Below are positions 8,804-16,996 of a DNA stretch of 64,000 bases, piece after piece (within the stretch, counting starts at the first letter, position 1; each line of letters starts with the position of its first letter). The DNA is from Pseudomonadota bacterium. Lineage in GTDB: Bacteria; Pseudomonadota; Gammaproteobacteria; Burkholderiales; Rhodocyclaceae. The position numbers were made by a program, and so were the translations under genes. The notes below the pieces were generated by a model. That model had not been told where the DNA came from. It ran no database searches and worked only from the letters and a program-made list of their open reading frames with translations. The DNA lies in contig JAGTRY010000001.1 of the NCBI GenBank assembly GCA_018262235.1, positions 1 through 64,000 on the forward strand, in the 5' to 3' direction.

Positions 8804-9031
8804 TCAGCTTTGCGTGATGCCGATACGGAAATACGCCCGGCCATCCGCATCGGTCTCGGGCGAAACCTGCCAGGTGAAACCACGCTCGCGCAGGAGGTCG
8901 TACAGCGGAAAGGGCTCACGATGGATCAAGACTTCCAGCACATCCCCGGCAGCCAGTTCGTCCAGTCGGGAGAGGGTCCGCTCGAAGGGCTCGCAGGGCG
9001 GCAAGCCACGCACATCCAGCAGGAGGCTCAT
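8804..9031 (-). CDS. DUF2249 (TusA-like) protein
   Basis: This 75-residue protein has the DUF2249 core: LLLDVRGLPPCEPFERTL with the Cys-Pro-like turn, then DVLEVLIHREPFPLYDLLRE and a C-terminal strand. The fold resembles TusA/SirA sulfur-relay proteins, and the single Cys sits where TusA carries its active Cys. In many denitrifiers DUF2249 genes travel with hemerythrin and NO-related genes, as here. Its start overlaps the hemerythrin stop as ATGA. Confidence 0.82.
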   Translation of the reverse strand: MSLLLDVRGLPPCEPFERTLSRLDELAAGDVLEVLIHREPFPLYDLLRERGFTWQVSPETDADGRAYFRIGITQS

Positions 9032-9480
9032 ACCGCCTCTCGCCGTTGAATGATCTGTGCCGTCAGCTCCGGCGCGCTGCTCCCGGCATACGCCAGCGCC
9101 GTCGGATAGAGAATGTTCTCTTCCTTCATATTGTGTTGTTGCAGCAGGATCAGCAGCGCTTCGCCATGGCCGCGTACGCCATCGGCATCCTGCCCGAAAA
9201 CGGCCGCCAGCAGGTCTTCAAGCAGCAAGCGGGCCTCTTCATGTTCCATGCGCATGACCTGTGTCGGCCCGCCGCGCATGCCGGTACTGGCTTCAAAGGC
9301 AGGAAACAGCACATCTTCCTCTGCCGCGAAGTGGGCCAGCACATCATGCTGCAAAGCCTGGCTGCTTGAGCGGGCAGCAGCCCAATCGCCGGCTCCCGCC
9401 TGTTTGCGCAACGCGCCGAGTTGCTGATCGCAGGCGCGATGATCGGCCATCAGGTATTTGTCAAAACTGCTCGTCGTCAT
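9028..9480 (-). CDS. Hemerythrin-like HHE domain protein
   Basis: This 150-residue four-helix protein has candidate di-iron ligands in DHRACDQQ, HDVLAHFAAEEDVLFP, MRMEHEEARL and QHNMKEENILYP, the usual spacing for HHE hemerythrins that bind O2 or NO or help repair iron centres. It is the first gene of a three-gene operon with DUF2249 and an oxidase-like membrane protein. A site matching FNR/DNR consensus lies about 60 bases upstream, so induction under oxygen limitation or NO is expected. Confidence 0.87.
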   Translation of the reverse strand: MTTSSFDKYLMADHRACDQQLGALRKQAGAGDWAAARSSSQALQHDVLAHFAAEEDVLFPAFEASTGMRGGPTQVMRMEHEEARLLLEDLLAAVFGQDADGVRGHGEALLILLQQHNMKEENILYPTALAYAGSSAPELTAQIIQRREAV

Positions 9481-9539
9481 TTTGGTGCTCCATGCTGAAG
9501 AAGTGTCCCCAGTATGGAAAACCCGCCGGCGCGCTGTAA

Positions 9540-9553
9540 TTGACTCGCATCAA
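9540..9553 (-). promoter_or_regulatory. FNR/DNR-type binding site
   Basis: On the minus strand the bases read TTGATGCGAGTCAA, one change from the FNR consensus TTGAT-N4-ATCAA. A CATACT -10-like box lies at 9511-9516, giving a start site near 9504. That places the site centre near -41.5, the class II activation position. It should drive the hemerythrin operon starting at 9480. The window also encodes an FNR/DNR-like regulator with a suitable recognition helix (57305-58000). Confidence 0.72.
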
Positions 9554-9577
9554 GCGCGCAAACCCCGAGAAGAAGCG

Positions 9578-10147
9578 CTATTTGCGTTCCGGCAGACTCA
9601 TCAGCCGGCCACCTCGCTTGCGCGTCGTCTTGGCCAGCGCCATCAAGCCCCCCGCCGCACTGCTGCCATGCGCATGCGAAATCGCCACCGCCAGTGCATC
9701 GGCAGCATCCGCCTGCGGATCGCCTTCCAGTAGCAACAGGCGTTTGACCATGTGCTGCACCTGCTCCTTGTTAGCCTTGCCATAGCCCACCACCGCCTGC
9801 TTGACCTGCAGCGCCGTATATTCGGCCACCGGCAGATTGCGGCTGACCAGCCCGCAAATGGCGGCCCCACGCGCCTGACCAAGCAAGAGCGTGGATTGCG
9901 GATTGACGTTCACGAAGACGATTTCCACCGCAGCCTCGGCCGGCTGGTAGGTATCCACAACCTCCTGCACACCGGAGAGAATCACCTTGAGGCGTTCAGG
10001 CAAGGAGCCATCCGGAGAGCGGATGCAACCACTGGCCACGTACTGCAGCTTGCTGCCGATCCGCTCAATCACGCCAAAACCCGTGATGCGCAGCCCCGGA
10101 TCGATACCGAGGATGCGGGTAGGCGGCAGGATGCGTGGCGGATTCAC
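9578..10147 (-). CDS. ruvC: Crossover junction endodeoxyribonuclease RuvC
   Basis: RuvC cuts Holliday junctions made during recombination and fork repair. The 189-residue protein shows the family start [18 protein letters not shown] and acidic active-site residues in [15 protein letters not shown] and [12 protein letters not shown], plus the ARGAAICG and [14 protein letters not shown] blocks. I place the start at GTG 10147, one base after the trmB stop; upstream in-frame codons add no conserved residues. The usual partners ruvA and ruvB are not in the window. Confidence 0.92.
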   Translation of the reverse strand: MNPPRILPPTRILGIDPGLRITGFGVIERIGSKLQYVASGCIRSPDGSLPERLKVILSGVQEVVDTYQPAEAAVEIVFVNVNPQSTLLLGQARGAAICGLVSRNLPVAEYTALQVKQAVVGYGKANKEQVQHMVKRLLLLEGDPQADAADALAVAISHAHGSSAAGGLMALAKTTRKRGGRLMSLPERK

Positions 10148-10148
10148 C

Positions 10149-10874
10149 TCAGATCCGCTTGAATACCAGATCCCACACACCATGCCCCAGACGCAAACCG
10201 CGCGCCTCGAACTTGGTCAGCGGGCGATAATCGGGCTTCGGTGCGTAATCTGTGGCGGTGTTCTGCAGCAAGGGCTCCGCCGAGAGCGTCTCCAGCATGA
10301 ACTGGGCATATTCTTCCCAGTCCGTCGCGCAGTGCAGATAGCCGCCGGGTGCGAGGCGTGAAGCCAGTTGCGCGACGAAAGCAGGCTGCAGGATGCGCCG
10401 CTTGTGGTGACGCTTCTTCGGCCACGGATCGGGAAAGTAAACATGGATGCCGGCCAGCGAGCCCGGCGCGAGCATGTCGCGCACCACCTCGGTCGCATCG
10501 TGCTGCATGACGCGCAGATTGCTCAGCCCCTGCTCATCGATCAGCTTGCACAGATTCCCCACGCCAGGGCCGTGAACCTCGATGCCGATGAAATCGGTTT
10601 CAGGTCGTGCAGCAGCAATCTTGGCCGTGGTATCCCCCATGCCGCAGCCGATCTCCAGCACCACCGGCGCCTTGCGCCCGAACACCTCGGCATAGTCGAT
10701 GAAGCCTTCGCGATAGGAGATCGCGAAACGCGGCAAGAGCTCGTCCATGTAGCGCTTCTGCGCGTCGGACATCCGCCCCTGCCGCAGCACGAAGGAGCGG
10801 ATGGGCTGGCGTGAAAAACGGCCGGTAGGCTCGCCCACGACGACCTCTTCAGGTTTGTTCGCTGTATCACTCAT
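10149..10874 (-). CDS. trmB: tRNA (guanine-N7-)-methyltransferase
   Basis: TrmB makes m7G46 in tRNAs using S-adenosylmethionine. The 241-residue protein has the SAM-binding motif [25 protein letters not shown], and the diagnostic [16 protein letters not shown] with catalytic/binding residues, ending [10 protein letters not shown] and TKFEARG. ATG at 10874 is preferred; TTG 10886 and ATG 10883 overlap the thiG stop. It lies in the leftward run thiS-thiG-trmB-ruvC with overlapping or abutting genes, so these are likely co-transcribed. Confidence 0.95.
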   Translation of the reverse strand: MSDTANKPEEVVVGEPTGRFSRQPIRSFVLRQGRMSDAQKRYMDELLPRFAISYREGFIDYAEVFGRKAPVVLEIGCGMGDTTAKIAAARPETDFIGIEVHGPGVGNLCKLIDEQGLSNLRVMQHDATEVVRDMLAPGSLAGIHVYFPDPWPKKRHHKRRILQPAFVAQLASRLAPGGYLHCATDWEEYAQFMLETLSAEPLLQNTATDYAPKPDYRPLTKFEARGLRLGHGVWDLVFKRI

Positions 10875-10882
10875 GGCGCACA

Positions 10883-11668
10883 TCAACGTCCGATCAGACC
10901 ATCTGTCGGCGAGCTCGGCGTAGCTGCGTAGAGCTTGCGTGGCATGCGCCCGGCACGGAAGGCCTCGCGGCCAGCTTCGACCGCCTTTTTCATAGCGCCC
11001 GCCATCAGCACCGGATCTTTCGCAGCCGCAATCGCGGTGTTCATCAACACGCCATCACAGCCCAGCTCCATCGCAATTGCCGCGTCGGATGCGGTGCCCA
11101 CGCCGGCATCGACGATCACCGGCACCTTGGCCTGCTCGATGATCAGTTTCAGATTCCAGGGATTCAGGATGCCCATGCCAGAACCGATCAGCGATGCCAA
11201 AGGCATCACCGCGACACAGCCGATGTCTTCGAGCATCCTGGCCTGGATCGGGTCGTCCGAGCAGTACACCATCACCTTGAAGCCATCCTTAACCAGCGTT
11301 TCAGCGGCCTTGAGTGTTTCCGGCATGTTCGGGAACAGCGTAGTCTGGTCGCCCAGGACTTCCAGCTTGACCAGATCGTGGCCATCGAGCAGCTCGCGCG
11401 CCAGACGCAAGGTCCGTACCGCATCGTCGGCAGTGAAACAGCCCGCGGTATTCGGCAGATAGGTGAAGTCCTTCAATGGCAGCGCGTCGAGCAAGCTGGG
11501 CTCATTGGCATTCTGGCCAATATTCACGCGACGCACCGCGACGGTAACGATCTGCGCACCGGACGCATCGATAGCCCGGCGGGTCTCGTCGAAATCCTTG
11601 TACTTGCCGGTACCCACCAACAGGCGGGAGTGATATTCGCGGCCAGCAATCAACAATGGGTCGTTCAT
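10883..11668 (-). CDS. thiG: Thiazole synthase
   Basis: ThiG builds the thiazole phosphate half of thiamine from deoxyxylulose phosphate, an imine and sulfur carried by ThiS thiocarboxylate. The 261-residue protein has [11 protein letters not shown], the Schiff-base Lys in [32 protein letters not shown] and [14 protein letters not shown], all standard. It follows thiS by 24 bases. No thiamine-pyrophosphate riboswitch could be recognised upstream of thiS. The imine-supplying enzyme (ThiO or ThiH) is not in the window. Confidence 0.96.
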   Translation of the reverse strand: MNDPLLIAGREYHSRLLVGTGKYKDFDETRRAIDASGAQIVTVAVRRVNIGQNANEPSLLDALPLKDFTYLPNTAGCFTADDAVRTLRLARELLDGHDLVKLEVLGDQTTLFPNMPETLKAAETLVKDGFKVMVYCSDDPIQARMLEDIGCVAVMPLASLIGSGMGILNPWNLKLIIEQAKVPVIVDAGVGTASDAAIAMELGCDGVLMNTAIAAAKDPVLMAGAMKKAVEAGREAFRAGRMPRKLYAATPSSPTDGLIGR

Positions 11669-11692
11669 GTAGGTAATCCTGAGAAAAGTGAA

Positions 11693-11896
11693 TCAGCCGC
11701 CACCAACAGCGACGACGATTTCGAGCACATCACCGTCAGCCAGCACGGTGGTGGCGTGAAGTCCTTTGGGCACGATGTCGCCATTGCGTTCCACCGCAAT
11801 GCGCTTGCCAGCGAGCTGCATGCTTTCAAGCAATTGCAGAACGGTGCTGGGAGCCGGAATCTGGCGAGCTTCGCCATTGACGCTGAGTTGGAGCAT
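11693..11896 (-). CDS. thiS: Sulfur carrier protein ThiS
   Basis: This 67-residue ubiquitin-like carrier starts MLQLSVNGEARQIPA, contains RIAVERNGDIVPK and ends with the Gly-Gly tail (VAVGGG) that becomes a thiocarboxylate to donate sulfur to ThiG. ATG 11896 gives the normal length; the longer open frame upstream carries no family sequence. It leads the thiS-thiG-trmB-ruvC run. Confidence 0.94.
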   Translation of the reverse strand: MLQLSVNGEARQIPAPSTVLQLLESMQLAGKRIAVERNGDIVPKGLHATTVLADGDVLEIVVAVGGG

Positions 11897-12198
11897 GGAT
11901 GAGCGACCGATGAGCCGTCTGCAAGACGGCAAGCCAGGAAAATGCGACCGCTTGATTTTACCACGCCCCCTCGAACCCGCCGACGCACCAGACTTGCCAA
12001 GAACAGGCCGGCACACACCGAAGCCATCGATTCCCCTTGTCCGGAACCGCTGTGGCTTCGTCTTTCAAAGAGGATCTTTTCCCTGCCCTGCCCCTGCCGC
12101 CCGGACAAGAATATTCGGCAAGACATCAATCCAGCTTGCGCAGTGCGCTACGCCCTCGCTACAATCGCGCCCTGTTCTGCGATGAGCAGGCAGCCAGA
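11897..12198. other. Intergenic region with tRNA-Gly promoter
   Basis: I see no gene in this 302-base gap between thiS (leftward) and tRNA-Gly (rightward). Toward the right end TTGCGC (12136-12141), an 18-base spacer and TACAAT (12160-12165) form a good sigma-70 promoter for the tRNA. The other direction should hold the thiS promoter; none is obvious, nor is a thiamine riboswitch. Confidence 0.5.
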
Positions 12199-12272
12199 GC
12201 GGGCGTCGTATAATGGTAATACCCTAGCTTCCCAAGCTAGAGCCGTGAGTTCGATTCTCATCGCCCGCTCCA
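12199..12272 (+). tRNA. tRNA-Gly(CCC)
   Basis: The 74-base gene folds as a tRNA. The acceptor stem GCGGGCG pairs with CGCCCGC followed by T and an encoded CCA. The anticodon stem CTAGC/GCTAG encloses TTCCCAA, giving anticodon CCC, and a GTTCGATTC-type T arm is present. A strong promoter lies about 35 bases upstream. The less GC-rich foreign segment begins just downstream, so this tRNA could have served as an integration point; I could not find a second copy of its 3' end near the recombinase. Confidence 0.95.
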
Positions 12273-13070
12273 CCATCACATTCCGCAATATTCCCTGAGA
12301 ATCCAGTCTGCTCTGCAAGCCATTGATCGAAAACAGATTTTTGGTCATGCGGCAGTTCAGAAATGCCCACTCATGCCAAATCGTTTTAAGTCCACAGCTG
12401 CGAGTGCTTGATACCGGATTTTTGCTGGATGGCTTCGGCCTGCAAAACGAACATCCGACGCCTGTCTTATCTTCAGGAACTGTCCCACGGAGCTCTCAGA
12501 TCTGCTATCCGAAGGGCCAAGGCCCACACACTTCCGGGTATTGGTGGGCTTTCGTTGAAGGTCAGCACGCCGCTCTTGGAATTCCCGCAACGACTTACCG
12601 GCAGCACTATGCAGGACTTGCAAGGGCTATTTAAGCCCGATACTGACAAAGGCAGGTTCGCCACAGCTTAAAGGCTCAGCCAGCGATGTCGTGGATGCTT
12701 CAGGCGAGCTACTCTTCGGGTCATTCTAGAGCACACATCCTAAGGGAACGATGGTCTCGAAAGTGCATCATCGCAGCGCGGCGAGCATCCGCACAGGTCG
12801 ATTCAAAGCAAACCGGGTCGATCAACGCGGCAAGCGCGCTCCCGCTTTGAAGATCGGAGCTGTCAGGCATGGTGTTGAGGTCTCAGCGGCGCATGGACTG
12901 AGGATAGAGATGCGGCTCGGAATTCGCTATGGGAAAACCGGACAGGGAACAGGCTACTTTAGGTGAGCTCCTGGAGAGGAGTGAGCGTGCTCAGTTGCCT
13001 CGCCGTCAAAATTCTCAGGCTGTGTCTACATCAAGCAAAGCGGGTTTTCCTGCTAACATGTTTGCATATA
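12273..13070. other. Intergenic region, no convincing gene
   Basis: About 800 bases lie between tRNA-Gly and the left inverted repeat. Short frames exist on both strands, including a 71-codon frame at 12751-12966 preceded by AAGGGAACG, but none has recognisable content and I do not call them. The stretch may be decayed foreign DNA. Just before the repeat, TGCTAACAT (13051-13059) resembles an extended -10 and TATAAA lies at 13067-13072; either could fire rightwards into the PLP-enzyme gene. Confidence 0.4.
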
Positions 13071-13072
13071 AA
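13051..13072 (+). promoter_or_regulatory. Candidate promoter elements facing the left inverted repeat
   Basis: TG-C-TAACAT at 13051-13059 has the form of an extended -10 element, and TATAAA overlaps the repeat edge at 13067-13072. Either would start transcripts within or just before the left repeat and read into the PLP-enzyme gene. No clear -35 box is visible, so this is tentative. Confidence 0.3.
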
Positions 13073-13090
13073 CGATAACTAGGAATTATC
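13071..13090 (+). repeat. Left copy of 20-bp inverted repeat, candidate recombination site
   Basis: AACGATAACTAGGAATTATC matches in reverse complement, exactly over 20 bases, the sequence at 15830-15849. Each copy is itself GATAA-N7-TTATC, the arm-spacer-arm form of tyrosine-recombinase core sites, with an asymmetric 7-base centre (CTAGGAA) that gives it direction. The two copies point towards each other, so crossover would invert the DNA between them. Confidence 0.75.
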
Positions 13091-13110
13091 AAATCGCTAT
13101 CGACCTAAAC

Positions 13111-14262
13111 TTGGTGCAGACCAGACTGTTCAGCTTCCAACAGTTAGAACTGGCTGAATCTGAATACGAAGCCCGTCACGGCATTGCACCTTTCAATGTA
13201 TCTCTGTGGGATCCCACTCCAGACTTTATCAGCGGGCTTGGGATTCAACCCATCTTGCGCGTTCCTAGTTCGCCGTTCGAGTACGTGTTCTCCTACCGTG
13301 CTCCATTGACGCTCAAACGCGAGATCGCAAAAAAACTTGGGTACACCGAAGACCGTGCGGTGCTGTTGACTCCCAGCGGCACGACAGCCAATCTTGTCGC
13401 GCTCAATCTATTACGGCAGCTAGGCAAGGAACGTATCAGGATTGTCCTGCCGGCCTATTTCCAGGTGCCTATCGCGGCACAGGAGATCGGCTTCGAAGTC
13501 GCCTGCGACCATGCGCGAGAAGGGAGTTCTGGCTGGATTGCCCCCGACTTGTCGACACTTGATCCTCGGATCGACGTGGTGTGGATCACCCATCCAATTT
13601 ACGGTATCGGCGAGGCTTTCTCACTAGAGTCGGTGCAGGCCCTGCTTGCATACATGGCCGCAGGTGGTCTGGTGGTAGGGGACGAATGCCAGTGCATGGT
13701 AGGTACAGAAGTGAGCAGGCGACTGGGGCATCACGTCGGCTTCATCGGAACCTATTCGCCGCATAAGTCCGTGTGCATGAATGGCGTCAAACTCGGTGTC
13801 GTCATTGCCGCCCCCATGCATCTAGAGGCCTTGGAGAATCTATCAGACATTTGGGCCGGTCCACTAACCCGCATGTCGATGGCGGATTCTGAGCATTTCC
13901 TGTCGCCGAACTTTGACGAGATGCAAGTGGCCGTTGAAGTCCGGTTGATGGAGTCAGAAGCGGCATTGATGAGCGTTTGCAGGCGATTTGGTTGTACTTT
14001 GTTAGGCGCTAAAGGTCCTTACCGAGCGCTTCGCGTAAACGGCGTCTCGCGCAATCTGGAGCTTTCGTTTCCCTATGTTTCGCAATTGATTCACGATACT
14101 GGAACTTCGTTCATTCCTTCTTTTGTCAACCTCGGACCTCCTGATGCGCCGTTCAGTTTCCGGGTAAACCTAGCTCGCTGGGGCTCCCCTATGGAAGCCG
14201 CCTTAAATCGACTGCTCGTGGCGATTCGCAGCGAACGTCCCGTGTTGTCTCCCGATAATTGA
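13111..14262 (+). CDS. Fold-type I PLP-dependent aminotransferase-like enzyme
   Basis: This 383-residue protein resembles class I/II aminotransferases. It shows LLTPSGTTANLVALN (cofactor phosphate region), HPIYGIGEAFS, GGLVVGDECQCM with the Asp that pairs with the PLP ring nitrogen, and TYSPHKSVCMNGVKLG with the Schiff-base Lys near residue 219. The C-terminal domain has FRVNLARWG, with a likely carboxylate-binding Arg. Substrate is unknown. The start is TTG 13111 or GTG 13114, with no clear ribosome site; the frame is open back to 13072, through the repeat. It faces the pentapeptide gene convergently (4-base gap), and both lie between the inverted repeats. Confidence 0.78.
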   Translation: MVQTRLFSFQQLELAESEYEARHGIAPFNVSLWDPTPDFISGLGIQPILRVPSSPFEYVFSYRAPLTLKREIAKKLGYTEDRAVLLTPSGTTANLVALNLLRQLGKERIRIVLPAYFQVPIAAQEIGFEVACDHAREGSSGWIAPDLSTLDPRIDVVWITHPIYGIGEAFSLESVQALLAYMAAGGLVVGDECQCMVGTEVSRRLGHHVGFIGTYSPHKSVCMNGVKLGVVIAAPMHLEALENLSDIWAGPLTRMSMADSEHFLSPNFDEMQVAVEVRLMESEAALMSVCRRFGCTLLGAKGPYRALRVNGVSRNLELSFPYVSQLIHDTGTSFIPSFVNLGPPDAPFSFRVNLARWGSPMEAALNRLLVAIRSERPVLSPDN

Positions 14263-14266
14263 GGCT

Positions 14267-15787
14267 TCAGGCCTGATCTGCTGAGGAGCTTTCGAGTTCC
14301 ACAGAGACGGTATCCAACTTCTCTAATCCTCCAGCGATGAGCCCATACACATTATCGGTGCTGATCGAGCGCTTCGTCAGGTCGGACAAGGCATTGAGGG
14401 CTGTATGTGTTAATCGGCTTTGCACTGGTTCGCTGTGCCGAAGTACTGAACTCCTCACAAGAGTCTGCATCGTGCGCTTGGGAATCGGCAGGACCAAAGC
14501 ATTGGCAAGCGCTCGCGTCCGAATCAATTGAGCCAAAATGCCATTCGTGGCGACAATGATCGCATAAAGGGCCAAAACTCCGACCGCAGAGGTACGAACA
14601 ACTTCGATCCAGGACCCAGGCCGCGCAGAAACGAGTGTAGCGTCAGGATGTCGTGTGGACATTAACTGACCGGCCAATCGAATCACCTCGGCGGAATCAA
14701 TGGTCGGGCGCTCGCGGTAAGTTAAGGTAAGCCGCATCGCGGCATCTTCATCATCTGTCAGCAGCAGTCTGTCGACCTCCTCGCTATAGAGGTCAATGCT
14801 CTGCTGGAGCAGTAGGTAGACCCGATTGTGCAGTTCCTGAACGGTCGCGACCACGTTTGACATGAGGTCGGGCTTGTTCAGCAGCAGGCCGGTCTGTTCC
14901 GCTGCGTGCACCAAGAAGTCTATGGGCAGCATGCCCTGCCTTGAAAGTTCCTCGGCGACTCTCATCAGAAATCTGAACTCATCTCGCTTAACCCCAATGC
15001 CAAGCGTGGCTACCTCGCACAAGGTGTCCAAGGCACGGTTCAGTGCAAGCAGTCGATGCTCGGGGCCATAGCAAACCTCAAGCATCGCTTTGAGGAAATA
15101 CCATTTTCGGGCTAGGTAGGATGTCTTCAATACCTCAATGAGATCCTCGTCCGGATTGCGCTGGGTTTCGCCGAGAAACACCAACGTCATGGAAGCCAAG
15201 TCTTCGCGAGAAATCCCATAGATCGTTCCAACCGCTTCAGTATTCAACTCCACGCGATCAAACCGGCAGCCCAACATCAATGCGTACAGAAAGGTGCAGT
15301 CGGCGATTCGAATGTCTTCGAAGTTCGTCCTGTCAAAGGTGTTGTGCAGAGCGCTGACATTCTTGATTGAGCACTCGCTCAGCGTAGACCGCTCAAACGT
15401 CGACTCGTGAATACTTGCTCGGTCGAAAATGGTTCCTGAGAAGCTACCGCTCTGGACCGTGATGTCGAGTAAGAGTGCTTGCTCGAAGCTGCAGTTTTCA
15501 AAGTCGCAGGCTACGAACGTGCAAGACCGGAGGTCAGCATCGATGAAGGTGCACTCGACAAAGGTACATTGTGTGAACTGAGCCCCCTCGATGTCACAGT
15601 TGTCAAATCGAACCTTTGCAAACATGCACCCTTGAAAAAGGGTGCCGTACAAGATCGCGCGCTTCAGGTCTGCTGAGCTCGCCTGTACATCAGTGAATAG
15701 ACGATAGGTAAGATCCGCCCCAGGATGGAAGTCGCGTGTGGCATCTCCTGCAACCAAGGGACCCGTGCTGGTAGTTAGGCTGCTCAT
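14267..15787 (-). CDS. Pentapeptide-repeat protein with C-terminal membrane segment
   Basis: The 506-residue product has many pentapeptide repeats (A/C-x-F/L-x-x pattern) over roughly residues 35-180, for example GCMFAKVRFDNCDIEGAQF and CTFVECTFIDADLRSCTF, which predict a right-handed quadrilateral beta helix. A helical region follows, then one clear membrane segment near residues 396-419 (VGVLALYAIIVATNGILAQL) and a short tail. No known enzyme domain is seen. ATG 15787 is the likely start, though the frame is open to the right repeat. Its gene begins about 43 bases inside that repeat and reads in the same direction as the recombinase, so read-through from the recombinase is possible. Confidence 0.72.
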   Translation of the reverse strand: MSSLTTSTGPLVAGDATRDFHPGADLTYRLFTDVQASSADLKRAILYGTLFQGCMFAKVRFDNCDIEGAQFTQCTFVECTFIDADLRSCTFVACDFENCSFEQALLLDITVQSGSFSGTIFDRASIHESTFERSTLSECSIKNVSALHNTFDRTNFEDIRIADCTFLYALMLGCRFDRVELNTEAVGTIYGISREDLASMTLVFLGETQRNPDEDLIEVLKTSYLARKWYFLKAMLEVCYGPEHRLLALNRALDTLCEVATLGIGVKRDEFRFLMRVAEELSRQGMLPIDFLVHAAEQTGLLLNKPDLMSNVVATVQELHNRVYLLLQQSIDLYSEEVDRLLLTDDEDAAMRLTLTYRERPTIDSAEVIRLAGQLMSTRHPDATLVSARPGSWIEVVRTSAVGVLALYAIIVATNGILAQLIRTRALANALVLPIPKRTMQTLVRSSVLRHSEPVQSRLTHTALNALSDLTKRSISTDNVYGLIAGGLEKLDTVSVELESSSADQA

Positions 15788-15829
15788 TTGTGACTCATCT
15801 ACCTGAGTTTGTGGCGCAGAGGAACGCAA

Positions 15830-15849
15830 GATAATTCCTAGTTATCGTT
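15830..15849 (-). repeat. Right copy of 20-bp inverted repeat, overlapping recombinase stop
   Basis: The plus strand reads GATAATTCCTAGTTATCGTT, the exact reverse complement of the left copy at 13071-13090. It overlaps the last two bases of the recombinase stop codon, so the presumed enzyme gene and its presumed site are directly joined. Identity stops abruptly on both sides of the 20 bases. Confidence 0.75.
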
Positions 15850-16750
15850 AGCGCCCTCCATTTGCCCGCAACAAGGCCTCTCTCAAACTTTGGTCGGATA
15901 CGTGCGTGTAGATTTCTGTCGTGGAGATGCTGTGATGACCGAGGAGTTTTTGGACGTAACGAATGTCCAGCCCGTTCTCCAACCATTGGGTCGCACACGT
16001 ATGTCGCAGCATGTGCGGAGTGATATGCCGTGCAATTCCCGCTGACTTGCCCAATTCACGCAGCGCCTGTCTGACCAAGGGTGGGGTCAGCTGCTTTCCC
16101 TCTTCGTTCACCAGCAATTTCGAGCTTTGCGAGTCAACATGCTTACGTTTGGCAAGAAAGCTTGAAACGGTTTCAAAGGCGGCGGGAGACAAGAGGTAAA
16201 CAAAGCGTTGTCGGTTTCCTTTGCCATGAATTTTTATACACCTGTCGGCCAGTGACACATCCTCGATCTGTATGCTGGATAGTTCCCCGACTCTGATGCC
16301 GGTCTCTAACAGCAGGCTGACGGCTGTCTTTTTGCAATGGACATCAAAGCCATTCTCGCCACTCGGTGCGGTTGCCGTCTTTCTGAGTTTGCGGGCATCC
16401 GCACTGTCGATGGCTCTTGGCAGCCGTTTCGGCAAACGAATTCGTTCATTGAGTGTGTCAAACGGATTCGTCTTGAGCATGGATTCCTGGCGAGCCCATT
16501 TGAACAGCAGTTTCAAGCAGGCGACCCTCCGCTTGATCGTGCTTTCCTTGAGCCTCTGCTCATTCCGCATGGTTCCGATATACCGACGCAAGCTCTCCCT
16601 CTTGATACTTGTCAGTTCAGCCTGTTGGCCCATGAATTTCTGAGCGTGCTTCAGGTCCCCCCTATAGGCTCGCAAAGTATGTTCCGACAAGCTGATTGCT
16701 GAGCTGCAGTGGTTGAGGAATAGTTCGCAGACACGCTGTAGATCCATCAT
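15848..16750 (-). CDS. XerC/XerD-type tyrosine recombinase
   Basis: The 300-residue protein has an N-terminal SAM-like core-binding domain (about residues 5-90, with LSEHTLRAYRGDLKHAQKF) and a C-terminal catalytic domain. All active-site residues appear: Arg in ETGIRVGELSS, Lys in IHGKGNRQR, HxxR in HMLRHTCAT, His in LGHHSISTT and the Tyr nucleophile in EIYTHVS near residue 282. The size matches Xer proteins and small integrases rather than long phage integrases. It is unlikely to be the housekeeping XerC or XerD, given its foreign neighbourhood and the inverted repeat at its 3' end. The start is ATG 16750 or 16747. Confidence 0.9.
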   Translation of the reverse strand: MMDLQRVCELFLNHCSSAISLSEHTLRAYRGDLKHAQKFMGQQAELTSIKRESLRRYIGTMRNEQRLKESTIKRRVACLKLLFKWARQESMLKTNPFDTLNERIRLPKRLPRAIDSADARKLRKTATAPSGENGFDVHCKKTAVSLLLETGIRVGELSSIQIEDVSLADRCIKIHGKGNRQRFVYLLSPAAFETVSSFLAKRKHVDSQSSKLLVNEEGKQLTPPLVRQALRELGKSAGIARHITPHMLRHTCATQWLENGLDIRYVQKLLGHHSISTTEIYTHVSDQSLREALLRANGGR

Positions 16751-16996
16751 CGTTTCCCTTGTCGTTGGTCAAAACGACGAAAGATACGATTCCTGATGTT
16801 TCCCGGAGCCTGTTTGTGTGCCATCCAGCAGAGAAGGACCATCCTTTGGCACACATCCGCGCACAACAGGAGTCCGTTGTTCCGTCGACGGGCACCGGTA
16901 GCGCGCCCTTTGCCGCTCCACTTCCCTCAAGCTTGGCCCAGAAATGCAGAAGCCCGCTTGCGCGAGCTTCCGTCTTTGGAACAAACACCTGTGTTC

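Noticed and set aside
11897-12198. Thiamine-pyrophosphate riboswitch before thiS
   Set aside because: I looked for CTGAGA and the ACCC/GGATAATGCC blocks on the minus strand and did not find them.
12148-12348. 66-residue frame on the minus strand over tRNA-Gly
   Set aside because: It is antisense to the tRNA; the residues MRIELTALAWEARVLPLYD are a well-known artefact of translating tRNA genes.
12751-12966. 71-codon frame with AAGGGAACG before it
   Set aside because: There is no recognisable content, it is very basic and low in complexity, and the flanks look decayed; support is too weak.
13071-15849. Insertion sequence bounded by 20-bp terminal repeats
   Set aside because: No transposase lies between the repeats, no target duplication flanks them, and the internal arm-spacer-arm form fits a recombination site better.
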